32,321 bases of DNA, taken from NCBI GenBank assembly GCA_029882915.1, contig JAOUJZ010000020.1:1-32321 (forward strand). The letters are read 5' to 3'. This DNA is from Gammaproteobacteria bacterium. GTDB taxonomy: Bacteria > Pseudomonadota > Gammaproteobacteria > Nitrosococcales > Methylophagaceae. A program made the position numbers and the translations under genes. Under the pieces are notes generated by a model that worked only from the letters and a program-made list of their open reading frames with translations, was not told where the DNA came from and searched no databases. This document shows, piece by piece, positions 1 through 8,748 of the stretch (positions are counted from its first letter, which is position 1; the number at the start of each line of letters is the position of its first letter).

Positions 1-1
1 A

Positions 2-2275
2 GAAAAAACCATTGATGAAATCATGATCAATGATCGTCAATGGTATGAAGACAACAACATCACGCTACATGCGGGCAAAGCGGTCACTAAAATTGACAGG
101 GTGCATCGCCAAGTTATTGCTGATGATGGCACTACTGTTGATTATGATCGCTTATTGCTTGCCACTGGCTCAAGCCCATTTATCCTGCCTGTACCAGGTA
201 GTGATTTACCCGGCGTAATCAGCTTCCGAGACATTTATGATGTTGATGTTATGCTTGAAACAGCACAATCGCATAAAAAAGCAGTCGTTATTGGCGGTGG
301 TTTGCTAGGCCTTGAAGCGGCAAACGGCCTGATGATTCAAGGAATGGAGGTAACGGTAGTTCACCTTACTGATACCCTGATGAATCAGCAGTTAGATAAG
401 CCTGCCTCTGATTTGATGCTGGATGAACTTGAACAAAAAGGCCTGAAATTCTTAATGGACCATACCACAGACTCGTTGAGTGGTAACGGCCGAGTCGAAA
501 AAGTTCATTTTAAAGATGGCAGTGAAATTGAAGCGGATCTGGTTGTGATGGCCGTCGGTATCAGACCGAATAGTTCGCTTGCTCAGGCTGCAGGCATACA
601 CTGTGAACGTGGTATCGTGGTCGATGACACCATGCAGACTTTCGATCCCCGTATTTACGCTGTCGGCGAATGTGTCCAACATCGTGGTCAGACTTTTGGG
701 TTGGTTGCGCCATTGTTTGAACAAGCTAAGGTCTGTGCAAACCACTTGGCTCAAATGGGGATTGCTCGTTACTTAAGTTCAACCACTTCGACCAAGTTAA
801 AAGTCACTGGCATCGATCTGTTTTCCGCAGGTGACTTCATTGGTGATGAGTCTACAGAAGATCTGGTTTTCAAAGATGCAGCCCGCCACATATACAAAAA
901 ACTGGTCATCAAAGATGAAAAGTTAATCGGCACTGTACTTTATGGTGATACCGTTGATGGCAGCTGGTACTTCCAGCTTATGCGTGATGAAACCGATGTA
1001 TCAAAAATTCGCGACAACATGCTTTTTGGTCAGCACCATCTGGGTGATGCCGGCCATGGCTCGACCAATTCGACTGATGGTTTGCCTGATAATGCTGAAA
1101 TATGTGGCTGTAATGGCGTATGTAAAGGAGATATTGTCAAAGCCATTACTGAGCAAAATCTATTTACCCTGGACGAAGTAAAAGCACATACCAAAGCATC
1201 TGCCTCGTGCGGTTCCTGTACTGGACTCGTCGAGCAGGTTTTGGCTTCTACTTTGGGTTCAGATTTTAATGACACTCCGACTAAAAAAGCATTGTGTGGT
1301 TGCACGCACCTTAGTCATGGCGAGGTTAAGACTGCCATCAAGGAACAATCGCTTAAAAACATTCCGGATTTAATGTCCTCTCTCGAATGGAAAAGCAATG
1401 ATGGCTGTCATGTTTGTCGGCCTGCACTAAATTATTATCTTTTGTGTCAATGGCCTAACGACTATATCGACGATCCGCAGTCACGCTTTATTAATGAGCG
1501 CGTGCACGCCAATATTCAGAAAGACGGCACCTATTCTGTCATTCCAAGAATATGGGGCGGCGTGACTAATCCTAGAGAGTTGCGTGCGATTGCTGATATT
1601 TCTGAAAAATACAATGTTCCCACAGTTAAAATCACCGGAGGACAACGTATTGATTTATTGGGCGTTACAAAAGAAGACCTGCCTAATATGTGGCAGGATT
1701 TAAGTGAGGCCGGTTTTGTGTCTGGACACGCTTATGGCAAATCATTACGTACCGTTAAAACGTGCGTCGGTTCTGAGTGGTGTCGCTTTGGCACCCAGGA
1801 CTCGACCGGACTTGGCATAAAAATCGAACAGATGACCTGGGGTTCATGGACGCCGCATAAATTCAAGATCGCCGTATCAGGCTGTCCTCGTAATTGTGCC
1901 GAGGCCACTATCAAAGATTTGGGTGTCGTCTGTGTCGATTCTGGATATGAATTACACGTCGGCGGTAATGGTGGCATTAAGGTTCGGGCAACGGACTTTT
2001 TGACCAAAGTCGCCACTGAAGAAGAAGTAATGGAATACACCGCTGCCTTTATGCAGCTCTATCGTGAAGAAGCACATTATCTGGATCGTACTGCACCATG
2101 GATTGAGCGTGTTGGCTTGAAACACGTTCAAGAAAAAATGGTTGATGATGCAGATAACCGTAAACAACTGGCTGAACGTTTTTTTGAATCTCAGAAATGT
2201 TCACAAACCGATCCTTGGGCTGAGCATGCTGCAAATAACCGCAAAGCTTATATCCCAATCAAACAAATAAATTAA
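2..2275 (+). CDS. nirB: Assimilatory nitrite reductase [NAD(P)H] large subunit, 5' partial
   Basis: Sirohaem/[4Fe-4S] flavoprotein that reduces nitrite to ammonium in the cytoplasm with NirD. The frame is open from base 2, and seven codons precede the first ATG (base 23), so the true start lies outside the window; 757 residues are visible of a family usually 800-850 long. Numbering from that ATG: an NAD-binding GxGxxG near residue 91 within an FAD/NAD domain; a BFD-like [2Fe-2S] cluster (C361, C363, C396, C399); a second BFD-like segment (CGCTHL ... GCHVC); then the sulfite/nitrite reductase core with sirohaem-[4Fe-4S] ligands C581, C587, C621 and C625 (TCVGSEWC and GCPRNC). It is followed 10 bases later by nirD, clearly in one operon. 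Family identity is firm; whether NADH or NADPH is the donor cannot be seen. Confidence 0.96.
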   Translation, partial: EKTIDEIMINDRQWYEDNNITLHAGKAVTKIDRVHRQVIADDGTTVDYDRLLLATGSSPFILPVPGSDLPGVISFRDIYDVDVMLETAQSHKKAVVIGGGLLGLEAANGLMIQGMEVTVVHLTDTLMNQQLDKPASDLMLDELEQKGLKFLMDHTTDSLSGNGRVEKVHFKDGSEIEADLVVMAVGIRPNSSLAQAAGIHCERGIVVDDTMQTFDPRIYAVGECVQHRGQTFGLVAPLFEQAKVCANHLAQMGIARYLSSTTSTKLKVTGIDLFSAGDFIGDESTEDLVFKDAARHIYKKLVIKDEKLIGTVLYGDTVDGSWYFQLMRDETDVSKIRDNMLFGQHHLGDAGHGSTNSTDGLPDNAEICGCNGVCKGDIVKAITEQNLFTLDEVKAHTKASASCGSCTGLVEQVLASTLGSDFNDTPTKKALCGCTHLSHGEVKTAIKEQSLKNIPDLMSSLEWKSNDGCHVCRPALNYYLLCQWPNDYIDDPQSRFINERVHANIQKDGTYSVIPRIWGGVTNPRELRAIADISEKYNVPTVKITGGQRIDLLGVTKEDLPNMWQDLSEAGFVSGHAYGKSLRTVKTCVGSEWCRFGTQDSTGLGIKIEQMTWGSWTPHKFKIAVSGCPRNCAEATIKDLGVVCVDSGYELHVGGNGGIKVRATDFLTKVATEEEVMEYTAAFMQLYREEAHYLDRTAPWIERVGLKHVQEKMVDDADNRKQLAERFFESQKCSQTDPWAEHAANNRKAYIPIKQIN

Positions 2276-2285
2276 GAGGCTAATC

Positions 2286-2591
2286 ATGAATTGGACTGAG
2301 ATCGGAGCACTCACCGATATTCCTAGCAAAGGCTCACGTATTGTAAAAACACCAGAAGGAGATGTTGCACTATTTCGTACGGCTACCGATGACATTTTTG
2401 CTTTATTTGACCAGTGCCCTCATAAACAAGGTCCCCTTTCGCAGGGGATTGTGCATGATAATCGAGTCACCTGCCCATTGCATAACTGGGTCATTGACAT
2501 GGCTTCTGGACAGGCAACAGGACCAGATGAAGGTTGCACACGTACCTTTGAAACTAAGGTCGAAAATGGCATTGTTTACCTTGCACTATAG
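2286..2591 (+). CDS. nirD: Nitrite reductase small subunit, Rieske type
   Basis: Small partner of NirB, 101 residues. The sequence keeps both halves of a Rieske [2Fe-2S] site, C-P-H in QCPHKQGPL and C-P-L-H in TCPLHNW. It therefore looks like the cluster-bearing NirD/NasE type rather than the enterobacterial NirD that lacks these ligands (family knowledge). The AAGAGG ribosome binding site at about 2274-2279 overlaps the nirB stop region, and the ATG follows at good spacing. The stop TAG (2589-2591) is in the same frame as the next gene, nasA, whose start lies only 9 bases downstream, so translation of the two is probably coupled. Confidence 0.95.
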   Translation: MNWTEIGALTDIPSKGSRIVKTPEGDVALFRTATDDIFALFDQCPHKQGPLSQGIVHDNRVTCPLHNWVIDMASGQATGPDEGCTRTFETKVENGIVYLAL

Positions 2592-2600
2592 GTCATAATT

Positions 2601-5252
2601 TTGGTTACACAACAGTCCATCAATACTACCTGTCCCTATTGTGGAGTCGGCTGCGGAGTCATCGCGACACCCAATGCTGACAATACTGTCACCATCGAAG
2701 GTGATCCCTCTCACCCTGCAAACCTGGGACGTTTATGCTCAAAAGGCTCTGCTCTAGGTGAAACGGTTAATCTAGATAACCGTTTGCTTTATCCCCAGAT
2801 CGGGGGCAAGCGGACTTCATGGGATGACGCTCTGGATACTATCAGCACTAAACTGAGCGATATTATTGAACAACATGGTCCTGACTCCGTGGCATTTTAT
2901 GTTTCAGGACAGTTATTAACCGAAGATTATTATGTAGCCAATAAATTGATGAAAGGCTTTATTGGTAGCGCCAATATTGATACCAATTCACGCTTATGCA
3001 TGTCGTCTGCTGTGGCGGCTCACAAACGCGCTTTTGGGAGTGACTCAGTGCCATGTAATTATGAAGATTTGGAACTCGCTGACCTTATTGTTATTGATGG
3101 TTCCAATACAGCATGGTGCCACCCGGTTCTGTTTCAACGGATTAACAAGGCGAAACAAGATAGACCTGATCTGAAAATTATTGTTATTGACCCTCGTCGA
3201 ACAGCAACCTGTGAAATTGCCGATCTTCACATAGCCCTTAAACCTGGCAGTGATGCTGTGCTATTTAATGGATTGCTGAACTATCTTAGGCAAGAAGATT
3301 ATCTTGACTGGCCGTTTCTAGAGCAACATACGGAAAATTTCTCAAATACAATACAAGTGGCAAAAGACACGGCTGGTAGCACCTCAATAGTTGCTCAACT
3401 CTGTGAATTATCCGAAGAGGATGTTGCTCGTTTCTTCCGGTTATTTTCCTCTACCAAAAAAGTGATTACCCTTTATTCGCAAGGTATCAATCAATCTTCG
3501 TCTGGCACAGACAAATGCAACAGTATTATTAACTGCCATCTAGCAACTGGGCGCATCGGCAAACCAGCAATGGGGCCTTTTTCAATCACTGGTCAGCCGA
3601 ATGCGATGGGTGGCCGCGAAGTGGGAGGATTAAGCAATCAATTAGCTGCTCATATGGATTTGGCGGATCCTGTCCATCACGATCTAGTCTCTCGTTTCTG
3701 GCAAACAAATAATTTAGCCTCACAACCCGGTGCCAAAGCCGTCGACATGTTCCATGCTATCAGTGAAGGGAAAATAAAAGCCGTTTGGATCATGGCAACC
3801 AACCCGGTAGTAACGTTGCCAGATGCCGATAAAGTGAAACAAGCATTACAAAAGTGTGAGCTTGTCATTGTGTCAGAGTGTGAGGCCAACACCGACACGA
3901 CTGCTTATGCTGACATTTTATTGCCCGCCCTAGCCTGGGGAGAAAAGTGTGGCACGGTCACCAATTCTGAACGTCGTATTTCTCGACAACGCAGCTTTTT
4001 ACCTCACCCTGGCGAAGCAGAAGAAGATTGGTGGATCATCTCACAGGTTGCACAACGCATGGGGTTCCAGCAGAAATTTAACTATCAATCAGCAGCAGAA
4101 ATATTTAAAGAACATGCCGCCTTATCTGGCTTCGAGAATGAAGGTAAACGCAGTTTTGATATCAGCGGTCTGACAAACATAACCGTCGAGGAATACCGGT
4201 CCTTCACACCTTTACAATGGCCTATCACCACTGAAAAACCAAATGGCACGGCTCGATTATTTGTTGATAATCACTTTTTCACAGTAAGTGGGAAGGCACA
4301 GATGGTTGCTATTCAGCCTCGTCCGCCTGTCCATGAAACTAGCGATGAATATCCGTTCATTCTCAATACCGGCCGGATACGGGATCAATGGCACACTATG
4401 GCTCGCACAGCTCGATCGTCACGATTAAACGTCCATATACCAGAACCATTTGTACAAATTCATCCACTTGATGCCATGAACTGGCAACTGACCAATGACT
4501 CTCTGGCTCAACTCAATAGTCGCTGGGGAAGCATGCTTGCACGTGTTGTTGTATCGGATGAACAGCGTCCTGGCAGTGTATTTGTGCCAATGCACTGGAC
4601 TAATCAACTTGCCTCAATGGCACGTGTTGATGCTTTAGTAAATCCAGCTACCGACCCTATTTCTGGACAACCAGAATTCAAACATACACCCGTAAATATC
4701 CGGCCCTATAAACCAGTATGGTATGGATTTATCCTTTCCCGTAAACAACTTAACGTTGATGATGCTCAATACTGGGTCAAAATTAAAGGCGATAAATTTT
4801 GGCATTATGAACTTGCTGGCGAAAACCGAATTCAAGAACCTGATCAATGGGCACAACAGCATTTAGGCAATGACGGTGAACTTCTGGATTTTATTGATCA
4901 TAAAACAGGACGTTATCGTGCTGGCAAGATCGTTAATAACCGTTTGGAAAGCGTAATTTTTATTGCTGCTAACCATGATCTCCCTGCGCGATCATGGCTT
5001 AGTCAGTTATTTACATCAGAGACCATTACAGATCAGGATCGCATGAGCTTATTGGCTGGTATTCCTAGAAAAGGGCAAAAAGATGCCGGTCGAATTGTCT
5101 GTGCCTGCTTTGGTATTGGTGAAAACACGTTGAAAGATGCGATTGCCTGCGGTGACATTAAAAACAGCGATGATATTGGACTAAAACTAAAGGCAGGCAC
5201 TAACTGCGGTTCATGCGTTCCTGAACTAAAAACACTTTTTACAGAAAACTGA
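2601..5252 (+). CDS. nasA: Assimilatory nitrate reductase catalytic subunit (Mo-bisMGD)
   Basis: Cytoplasmic nitrate-to-nitrite reductase, 883 residues. The N-terminal [4Fe-4S] cluster ligands are C11, C14, C18 and C46 (CPYCGVGC ... LCSKG). C133 in SRLCMSSAV sits where the molybdenum-ligating cysteine of Nas/Nap enzymes lies. A molybdopterin oxidoreductase core and a C-terminal dinucleotide-binding domain follow, then a BFD-like [2Fe-2S] tail with C834, C836, C869 and C872, as in Klebsiella-type NasA. The start is TTG at 2601: between the nirD stop and the cysteine cluster there is no ATG, GTG or other TTG in frame, and only a weak GG-containing ribosome site precedes it. No separate electron-transfer subunit (nasB/nasC) is visible; it could lie upstream of the window, or the tail could receive electrons from another donor. 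Confidence 0.95.
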   Translation: MVTQQSINTTCPYCGVGCGVIATPNADNTVTIEGDPSHPANLGRLCSKGSALGETVNLDNRLLYPQIGGKRTSWDDALDTISTKLSDIIEQHGPDSVAFYVSGQLLTEDYYVANKLMKGFIGSANIDTNSRLCMSSAVAAHKRAFGSDSVPCNYEDLELADLIVIDGSNTAWCHPVLFQRINKAKQDRPDLKIIVIDPRRTATCEIADLHIALKPGSDAVLFNGLLNYLRQEDYLDWPFLEQHTENFSNTIQVAKDTAGSTSIVAQLCELSEEDVARFFRLFSSTKKVITLYSQGINQSSSGTDKCNSIINCHLATGRIGKPAMGPFSITGQPNAMGGREVGGLSNQLAAHMDLADPVHHDLVSRFWQTNNLASQPGAKAVDMFHAISEGKIKAVWIMATNPVVTLPDADKVKQALQKCELVIVSECEANTDTTAYADILLPALAWGEKCGTVTNSERRISRQRSFLPHPGEAEEDWWIISQVAQRMGFQQKFNYQSAAEIFKEHAALSGFENEGKRSFDISGLTNITVEEYRSFTPLQWPITTEKPNGTARLFVDNHFFTVSGKAQMVAIQPRPPVHETSDEYPFILNTGRIRDQWHTMARTARSSRLNVHIPEPFVQIHPLDAMNWQLTNDSLAQLNSRWGSMLARVVVSDEQRPGSVFVPMHWTNQLASMARVDALVNPATDPISGQPEFKHTPVNIRPYKPVWYGFILSRKQLNVDDAQYWVKIKGDKFWHYELAGENRIQEPDQWAQQHLGNDGELLDFIDHKTGRYRAGKIVNNRLESVIFIAANHDLPARSWLSQLFTSETITDQDRMSLLAGIPRKGQKDAGRIVCACFGIGENTLKDAIACGDIKNSDDIGLKLKAGTNCGSCVPELKTLFTEN

Positions 5253-5262
5253 TTTTTCAAAG

Positions 5263-5301
5263 TCCATCCAATATGCACATTCATAGTGCATATTGGATGG
5301 A
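5263..5301. promoter_or_regulatory. Perfect 16-bp inverted repeat containing an NtrC-like enhancer core
   Basis: TCCATCCAATATGCAC (5263-5278) and its exact reverse complement (5286-5301) flank a 7-base spacer. The centre, 5274-5290, reads TGCAC-N7-GTGCA, the geometry of NtrC binding sites such as those upstream of enterobacterial glnA (family knowledge). It lies about 115 bp upstream of a sigma-54 promoter candidate, a normal enhancer distance. No T-run follows either arm, so a simple intrinsic terminator for nasA is less likely, though the RNA would fold into a strong hairpin that could protect the nasA 3' end. Confidence 0.6.
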
Positions 5302-5372
5302 AGTTGCTACAACATGGTGCCCTAAAACCAACTCAATGATAGATATCTATATACATATCAGTTAGTTACCAT

Positions 5373-5390
5373 TTGGCATGATTCAGGCAA
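5373..5390 (+). promoter_or_regulatory. Candidate sigma-54 (-24/-12) promoter of narK
   Basis: TTGGCATG (5373-5380) matches the -24 consensus YTGGCAYR. The invariant GG (5375-5376) and GC (5387-5388) are separated by the required 10 bases. The -12 element is imperfect (AGGC in place of TTGC). Transcription would start near 5400, leaving a leader of about 40 bases with AAGAGAGA at 5423-5430 as ribosome binding site. The upstream NtrC-like dyad supports the call. Confidence 0.5.
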
Positions 5391-5438
5391 AGTAAAAGAT
5401 ACCAATATCGGTAATTGTTCTAAAGAGAGAACTATTTC

Positions 5439-6905
5439 ATGTCTGCACAAAAATTGAAGCTATTATCATTCAGTGGTAATACTCGAATCCTGCATCTGAG
5501 CTGGATGGCCTTTTTCATTAGTTTTGTAGTCTGGTTTAATCATGCTCCACTACTTATATCTATTCGTGAGACGCTTGGGCTAACTGATCAGCAAATAAAA
5601 ACCATATTAATTCTTAACGTGGCATTGACTATTCCTGCTCGGATTATAGTCGGCATGCTTGTTGACAAGTATGGCCCCAAAATTATGTATTCCTTATTAT
5701 TGGGGATTTCCAGTTTCATTTGTTTCTTTTTTGCAATGGCAGATAGTTTTGAGCAACTTGCTGTAGCACGTTTTATGCTTGGATTTGTTGGTGCTGGATT
5801 TGTTATCGGCATTCGGATGATCTCTGAATGGTATCCGGCCAAACAAGTCGGACTCGCAGAAGGCATTTATGGTGGCTGGGGCAACTTTGGCTCTGCTGCT
5901 GCTGCGATTAGCTTACCTACCATTGCCTTATTATTTGGTGGTGAAGATGGCTGGCGCTATGCTATTGCATTGACCGGATCGATTGCCTTAGTTTATTCCT
6001 TCATCTACTACAATAGCGTTTCTGATACGCCAAAAGGATCAACCTACTTTAAGCCCAAAAAATCAGGTGGCATGGAGGTCACCAGTAGGGGAGATTTTCT
6101 GCTGTACTTGATAATGAACATTCCTATGTATGCCGCTTTGGCTTTACTGGCATGGAAACTGTCGCCAAGCGGTGTCAACCTGTTGTCTGCAAGTATTAGT
6201 CAATCCATTTATATTGGATTAATAGCGCTGTATTTTTATCAGGCTTATCACATTTATCAAGTCAACAAAGACGTTTTTGTTAAGCCTGTCCCAGAAATTC
6301 ACCGCTATAAATTTAAACAAGTTGCAGTACTGGATTTAGCCTACCTCGCAACATTCGGCTCTGAACTGGCAGTAGTATCAATGTTGCCTTTATTTTTCAG
6401 CGATACCTTTGATATCACTGCCGTTCAAGCTGGCTTACTTGCTTCTGGATTTGCATTTATGAACTTGGTATCTCGCCCCATTGGTGGTTTGTTCAGTGAC
6501 CGTCTTGGTCGCAAAAAGACACTGACTATTTGTATTACCGGTCTGGCAATAGGTTACTTTGTGATGAGCTTAATCACCCCTGAGTGGTTCATTGCTTTTG
6601 CAGTCCTGGCCACCATGGCTTGTTCATTTTTTGTACAGGCTGGCGAAGGGGCCGTGTTTGCTGTAGTACCGCTTGTGCAACGTCGACTAACAGGACAAAT
6701 TGCTGGTATGGCTGGCGCCTATGGCAATGTTGGCGCAGTCACATTTTTAACTGTGCTGTCATTAGTATCGGCACAAACTTTCTTCCTAGTCATTGCTGCT
6801 ACAGCGGTTGTGACGCTGATAGCAGTGCAATTTATGGATGAACCCAAAGGCCAAATGGCTGAAATTCTGCCAGATGGCACTGTACAGATGATCGACGTAC
6901 ACTAA
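5439..6905 (+). CDS. narK: Nitrate/nitrite MFS transporter (NarK/NasA family)
   Basis: Inner-membrane nitrate uptake (possibly nitrate/nitrite exchange) protein, 488 residues. Both nitrate-signature segments of the family are present: [12 protein letters not shown] in the first half and [13 protein letters not shown] in the second. The MFS loop [10 protein letters not shown] also appears, with its repeat [11 protein letters not shown]. Between the usual sixth and seventh helices are two extra hydrophobic stretches (about residues 220-243 and 253-274), suggesting 14 rather than 12 membrane segments and accounting for the extra length. The ATG is preceded by AAGAGAGA at 5423-5430. It lies downstream of nasA across 186 bases that hold an NtrC-like site and a sigma-54 promoter candidate, and it ends in a strong terminator. 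It serves the assimilatory enzymes next to it. Confidence 0.93.
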   Translation: MSAQKLKLLSFSGNTRILHLSWMAFFISFVVWFNHAPLLISIRETLGLTDQQIKTILILNVALTIPARIIVGMLVDKYGPKIMYSLLLGISSFICFFFAMADSFEQLAVARFMLGFVGAGFVIGIRMISEWYPAKQVGLAEGIYGGWGNFGSAAAAISLPTIALLFGGEDGWRYAIALTGSIALVYSFIYYNSVSDTPKGSTYFKPKKSGGMEVTSRGDFLLYLIMNIPMYAALALLAWKLSPSGVNLLSASISQSIYIGLIALYFYQAYHIYQVNKDVFVKPVPEIHRYKFKQVAVLDLAYLATFGSELAVVSMLPLFFSDTFDITAVQAGLLASGFAFMNLVSRPIGGLFSDRLGRKKTLTICITGLAIGYFVMSLITPEWFIAFAVLATMACSFFVQAGEGAVFAVVPLVQRRLTGQIAGMAGAYGNVGAVTFLTVLSLVSAQTFFLVIAATAVVTLIAVQFMDEPKGQMAEILPDGTVQMIDVH

Positions 6906-6932
6906 AACGTCGAAACATTAGGCTACACTACG

Positions 6933-6968
6933 AGCAACTCGCCCTTAACTTGAGGGTGAGTTGTTTTT
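6933..6968 (+). terminator. Rho-independent terminator after narK, abutting the kinase gene
   Basis: An 11-bp stem with one G-U pair (CAACTCGCCCT at 6935-6945 against AGGGTGAGTTG at 6953-6963) has a 7-base loop and is followed by five T (6964-6968). The next bases, AAAGG (6970-6974), are the ribosome binding site of the kinase gene starting at 6982. No promoter fits between terminator and start codon. Confidence 0.88.
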
Positions 6969-6981
6969 CAAAGGTTGAAAA

Positions 6982-8706
6982 ATGACGGCCAGATTAAAAG
7001 TTAATGTTGGTTCCTGTTCCGAGCAGGGTATTAAAAAAGAAAATCAGGATTCTTTAGGTCATTTCATTCCTGACAACATTGCTTTATTAAATGGCAAAGG
7101 CGCCGCCTTTGCGTTAGCAGATGGCATTAGTAGTAGTGCTGAAGCCAAGCAAGCAAGCCAATGCTGTGTAACCGGGTTTCTGGAGGATTATTTTAGTACG
7201 CCTGATTCCTGGTCAGTTAAAAAATCGGGTGGCAAAGTACTTACTGCTATAAACAACTGGTTATATAGCCAAAGTAGCCAGTACCGAGAGATATCCCGTG
7301 GTTTGGCCAGCACCTTTTGTGGCCTGGTGATTAAGTCAACTACGGCACACCTTTTTCATGTCGGTGATTCTCGTATTTACCTAATTCGTGATAAAACTAT
7401 GGAACAGCTCACCACTGATCACCGTATCAGAATCCCTGGCGACAAAGAATATCTTGGGCGGGCCATGGGGGTCGACTATCGCCTGGATATAGACTACAAA
7501 TCATTATCCGTTGAAGTGGGTGATCTCTTTCTTATTTGCACTGATGGTATTCACGATTATTTATCGGATAAAGCCATTCAAAACATACTCTCTTCCGAGC
7601 AAGCAGATTTAACTGCTCTATGCGAACAATTGGTAGCCCTATCACTTACAAAAGGCAGTGTTGATAATGTGAGCTGTCAATTGCTACAGGTGACCGAGCT
7701 GCCTTCACAAGATCCTGATGAGGTATTTTCGCAACTTACCCAACGACCATTTCCACCTGAGCTATATGAGGGCCTCATTCTGGATGGTTACCGCATCACC
7801 CGAGAATTACATGCCAGCTCTACCAGCCAACTTTATCTGGCGATCGATAGCGATACTAATGAAAAGGTTGTCATCAAAACTCCTTCGGTCAACTTTGAAG
7901 ATGACCCCGCCTATTTAGAACGATTTCAACTTGAAGAATGGGTCGGTCGACGTATTAACAGCCCGCACGTTATTAAAACCATTGAGCAAAAACGACCGCG
8001 GAATTTTCTTTATTACGTGATGGAATACATCGAAGGCGAAACGCTTGAACAATGGATGACGGATCAAACTGAATCTGATCTCACGATTATTAGAAATATC
8101 GTTTCACAAACCATTTCAGGACTTCGAGCTTTTCACAGGCTGGACATGATCCATCAGGATCTCAAGCCCGGTAACATTATGATTACCTCTGAAGGTTTGG
8201 TGAAAATCGTCGATTTTGGCTCGACTAAAATCGCGGGTATTGCTGATATATCAACCCCTGTTGAACGCAATGAGTTACTTGGCACTCGAAACTATACTGC
8301 TCCTGAATATCTCCTGAAAGAACCAGGAACAACTCGATCAGATATGTTTTCACTCGGGTGCATCATTTATGAAATGATTACTGGAAAGCTACCTTATGGC
8401 GACGCCCTCTCTCGAGCAGCTAATCAAGCATCGCTACGCCGTTTACACTATACCTCGATAAATAATTACGTCAGCAGCATTCCTCACTGGGTTGATAAAG
8501 CGATAAGAACTGCTGTGCAAATTACACCTGAAAATAGGTATGAACGGCTCTCTGAGCTTGAAAGTGATTTAAGAAAACCGAATCCATCTTATCTAAAAGA
8601 AAAGCAATTGCCATTACTTGAACGTAATCCTCTCGGCTTTTGGCGCTCGCTCAGTACACTGCTGTTACTGGCAAATTTAGTGCTACTTTATCTGCTTGCT
8701 CAATAA
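6982..8706 (+). CDS. Bifunctional PP2C-type phosphatase / Ser-Thr protein kinase, membrane-anchored
   Basis: 574 residues in three parts. Residues about 1-240 are a PP2C phosphatase: ENQDS, LADGISSS, HVGDSR, CTDGIHD and VDNVS supply the metal-binding acidic residues. Residues about 265-530 are a Hanks-type kinase: lysine K299 (VVIK), catalytic D393 in HQDLKPGN (HQD instead of HRD), D411 of DFG, then an APE motif in YTAPEY. The glycine-rich loop is degenerate (ASSTSQ in place of GxGxxG). The last ~22 residues are one hydrophobic helix, placing both enzymes in the cytoplasm at the inner membrane. A similar kinase gene sits inside the nitrate-assimilation cluster of Pseudomonas aeruginosa (recalled), so a role in controlling nitrate uptake or reduction is a reasonable inference; substrate unknown. 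Ribosome binding site AAAGG at 6970-6974. Confidence 0.92.
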   Translation: MTARLKVNVGSCSEQGIKKENQDSLGHFIPDNIALLNGKGAAFALADGISSSAEAKQASQCCVTGFLEDYFSTPDSWSVKKSGGKVLTAINNWLYSQSSQYREISRGLASTFCGLVIKSTTAHLFHVGDSRIYLIRDKTMEQLTTDHRIRIPGDKEYLGRAMGVDYRLDIDYKSLSVEVGDLFLICTDGIHDYLSDKAIQNILSSEQADLTALCEQLVALSLTKGSVDNVSCQLLQVTELPSQDPDEVFSQLTQRPFPPELYEGLILDGYRITRELHASSTSQLYLAIDSDTNEKVVIKTPSVNFEDDPAYLERFQLEEWVGRRINSPHVIKTIEQKRPRNFLYYVMEYIEGETLEQWMTDQTESDLTIIRNIVSQTISGLRAFHRLDMIHQDLKPGNIMITSEGLVKIVDFGSTKIAGIADISTPVERNELLGTRNYTAPEYLLKEPGTTRSDMFSLGCIIYEMITGKLPYGDALSRAANQASLRRLHYTSINNYVSSIPHWVDKAIRTAVQITPENRYERLSELESDLRKPNPSYLKEKQLPLLERNPLGFWRSLSTLLLLANLVLLYLLAQ

Positions 8707-8748
8707 TCACAATACGTTTGTATCTTATCTATGAACAGTTAGTGTAAC

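Noticed and set aside
5339-5350. ATAGATATCTAT palindrome upstream of narK
   Set aside because: Perfect but short and AT-only at its ends; such 12-mers arise by chance in AT-rich spacers and it matches no site I can name.
5400-5413. Near-palindrome TACCAATATCGGTA at the expected narK transcription start
   Set aside because: 12 of 14 symmetric bases with no known regulator match; could be an operator but evidence is too thin.
8707-8748. Search for a bidirectional terminator between the PP2C-kinase gene and hemE
   Set aside because: Only a 4-bp ATAC/GTAT stem is present, too weak to call.
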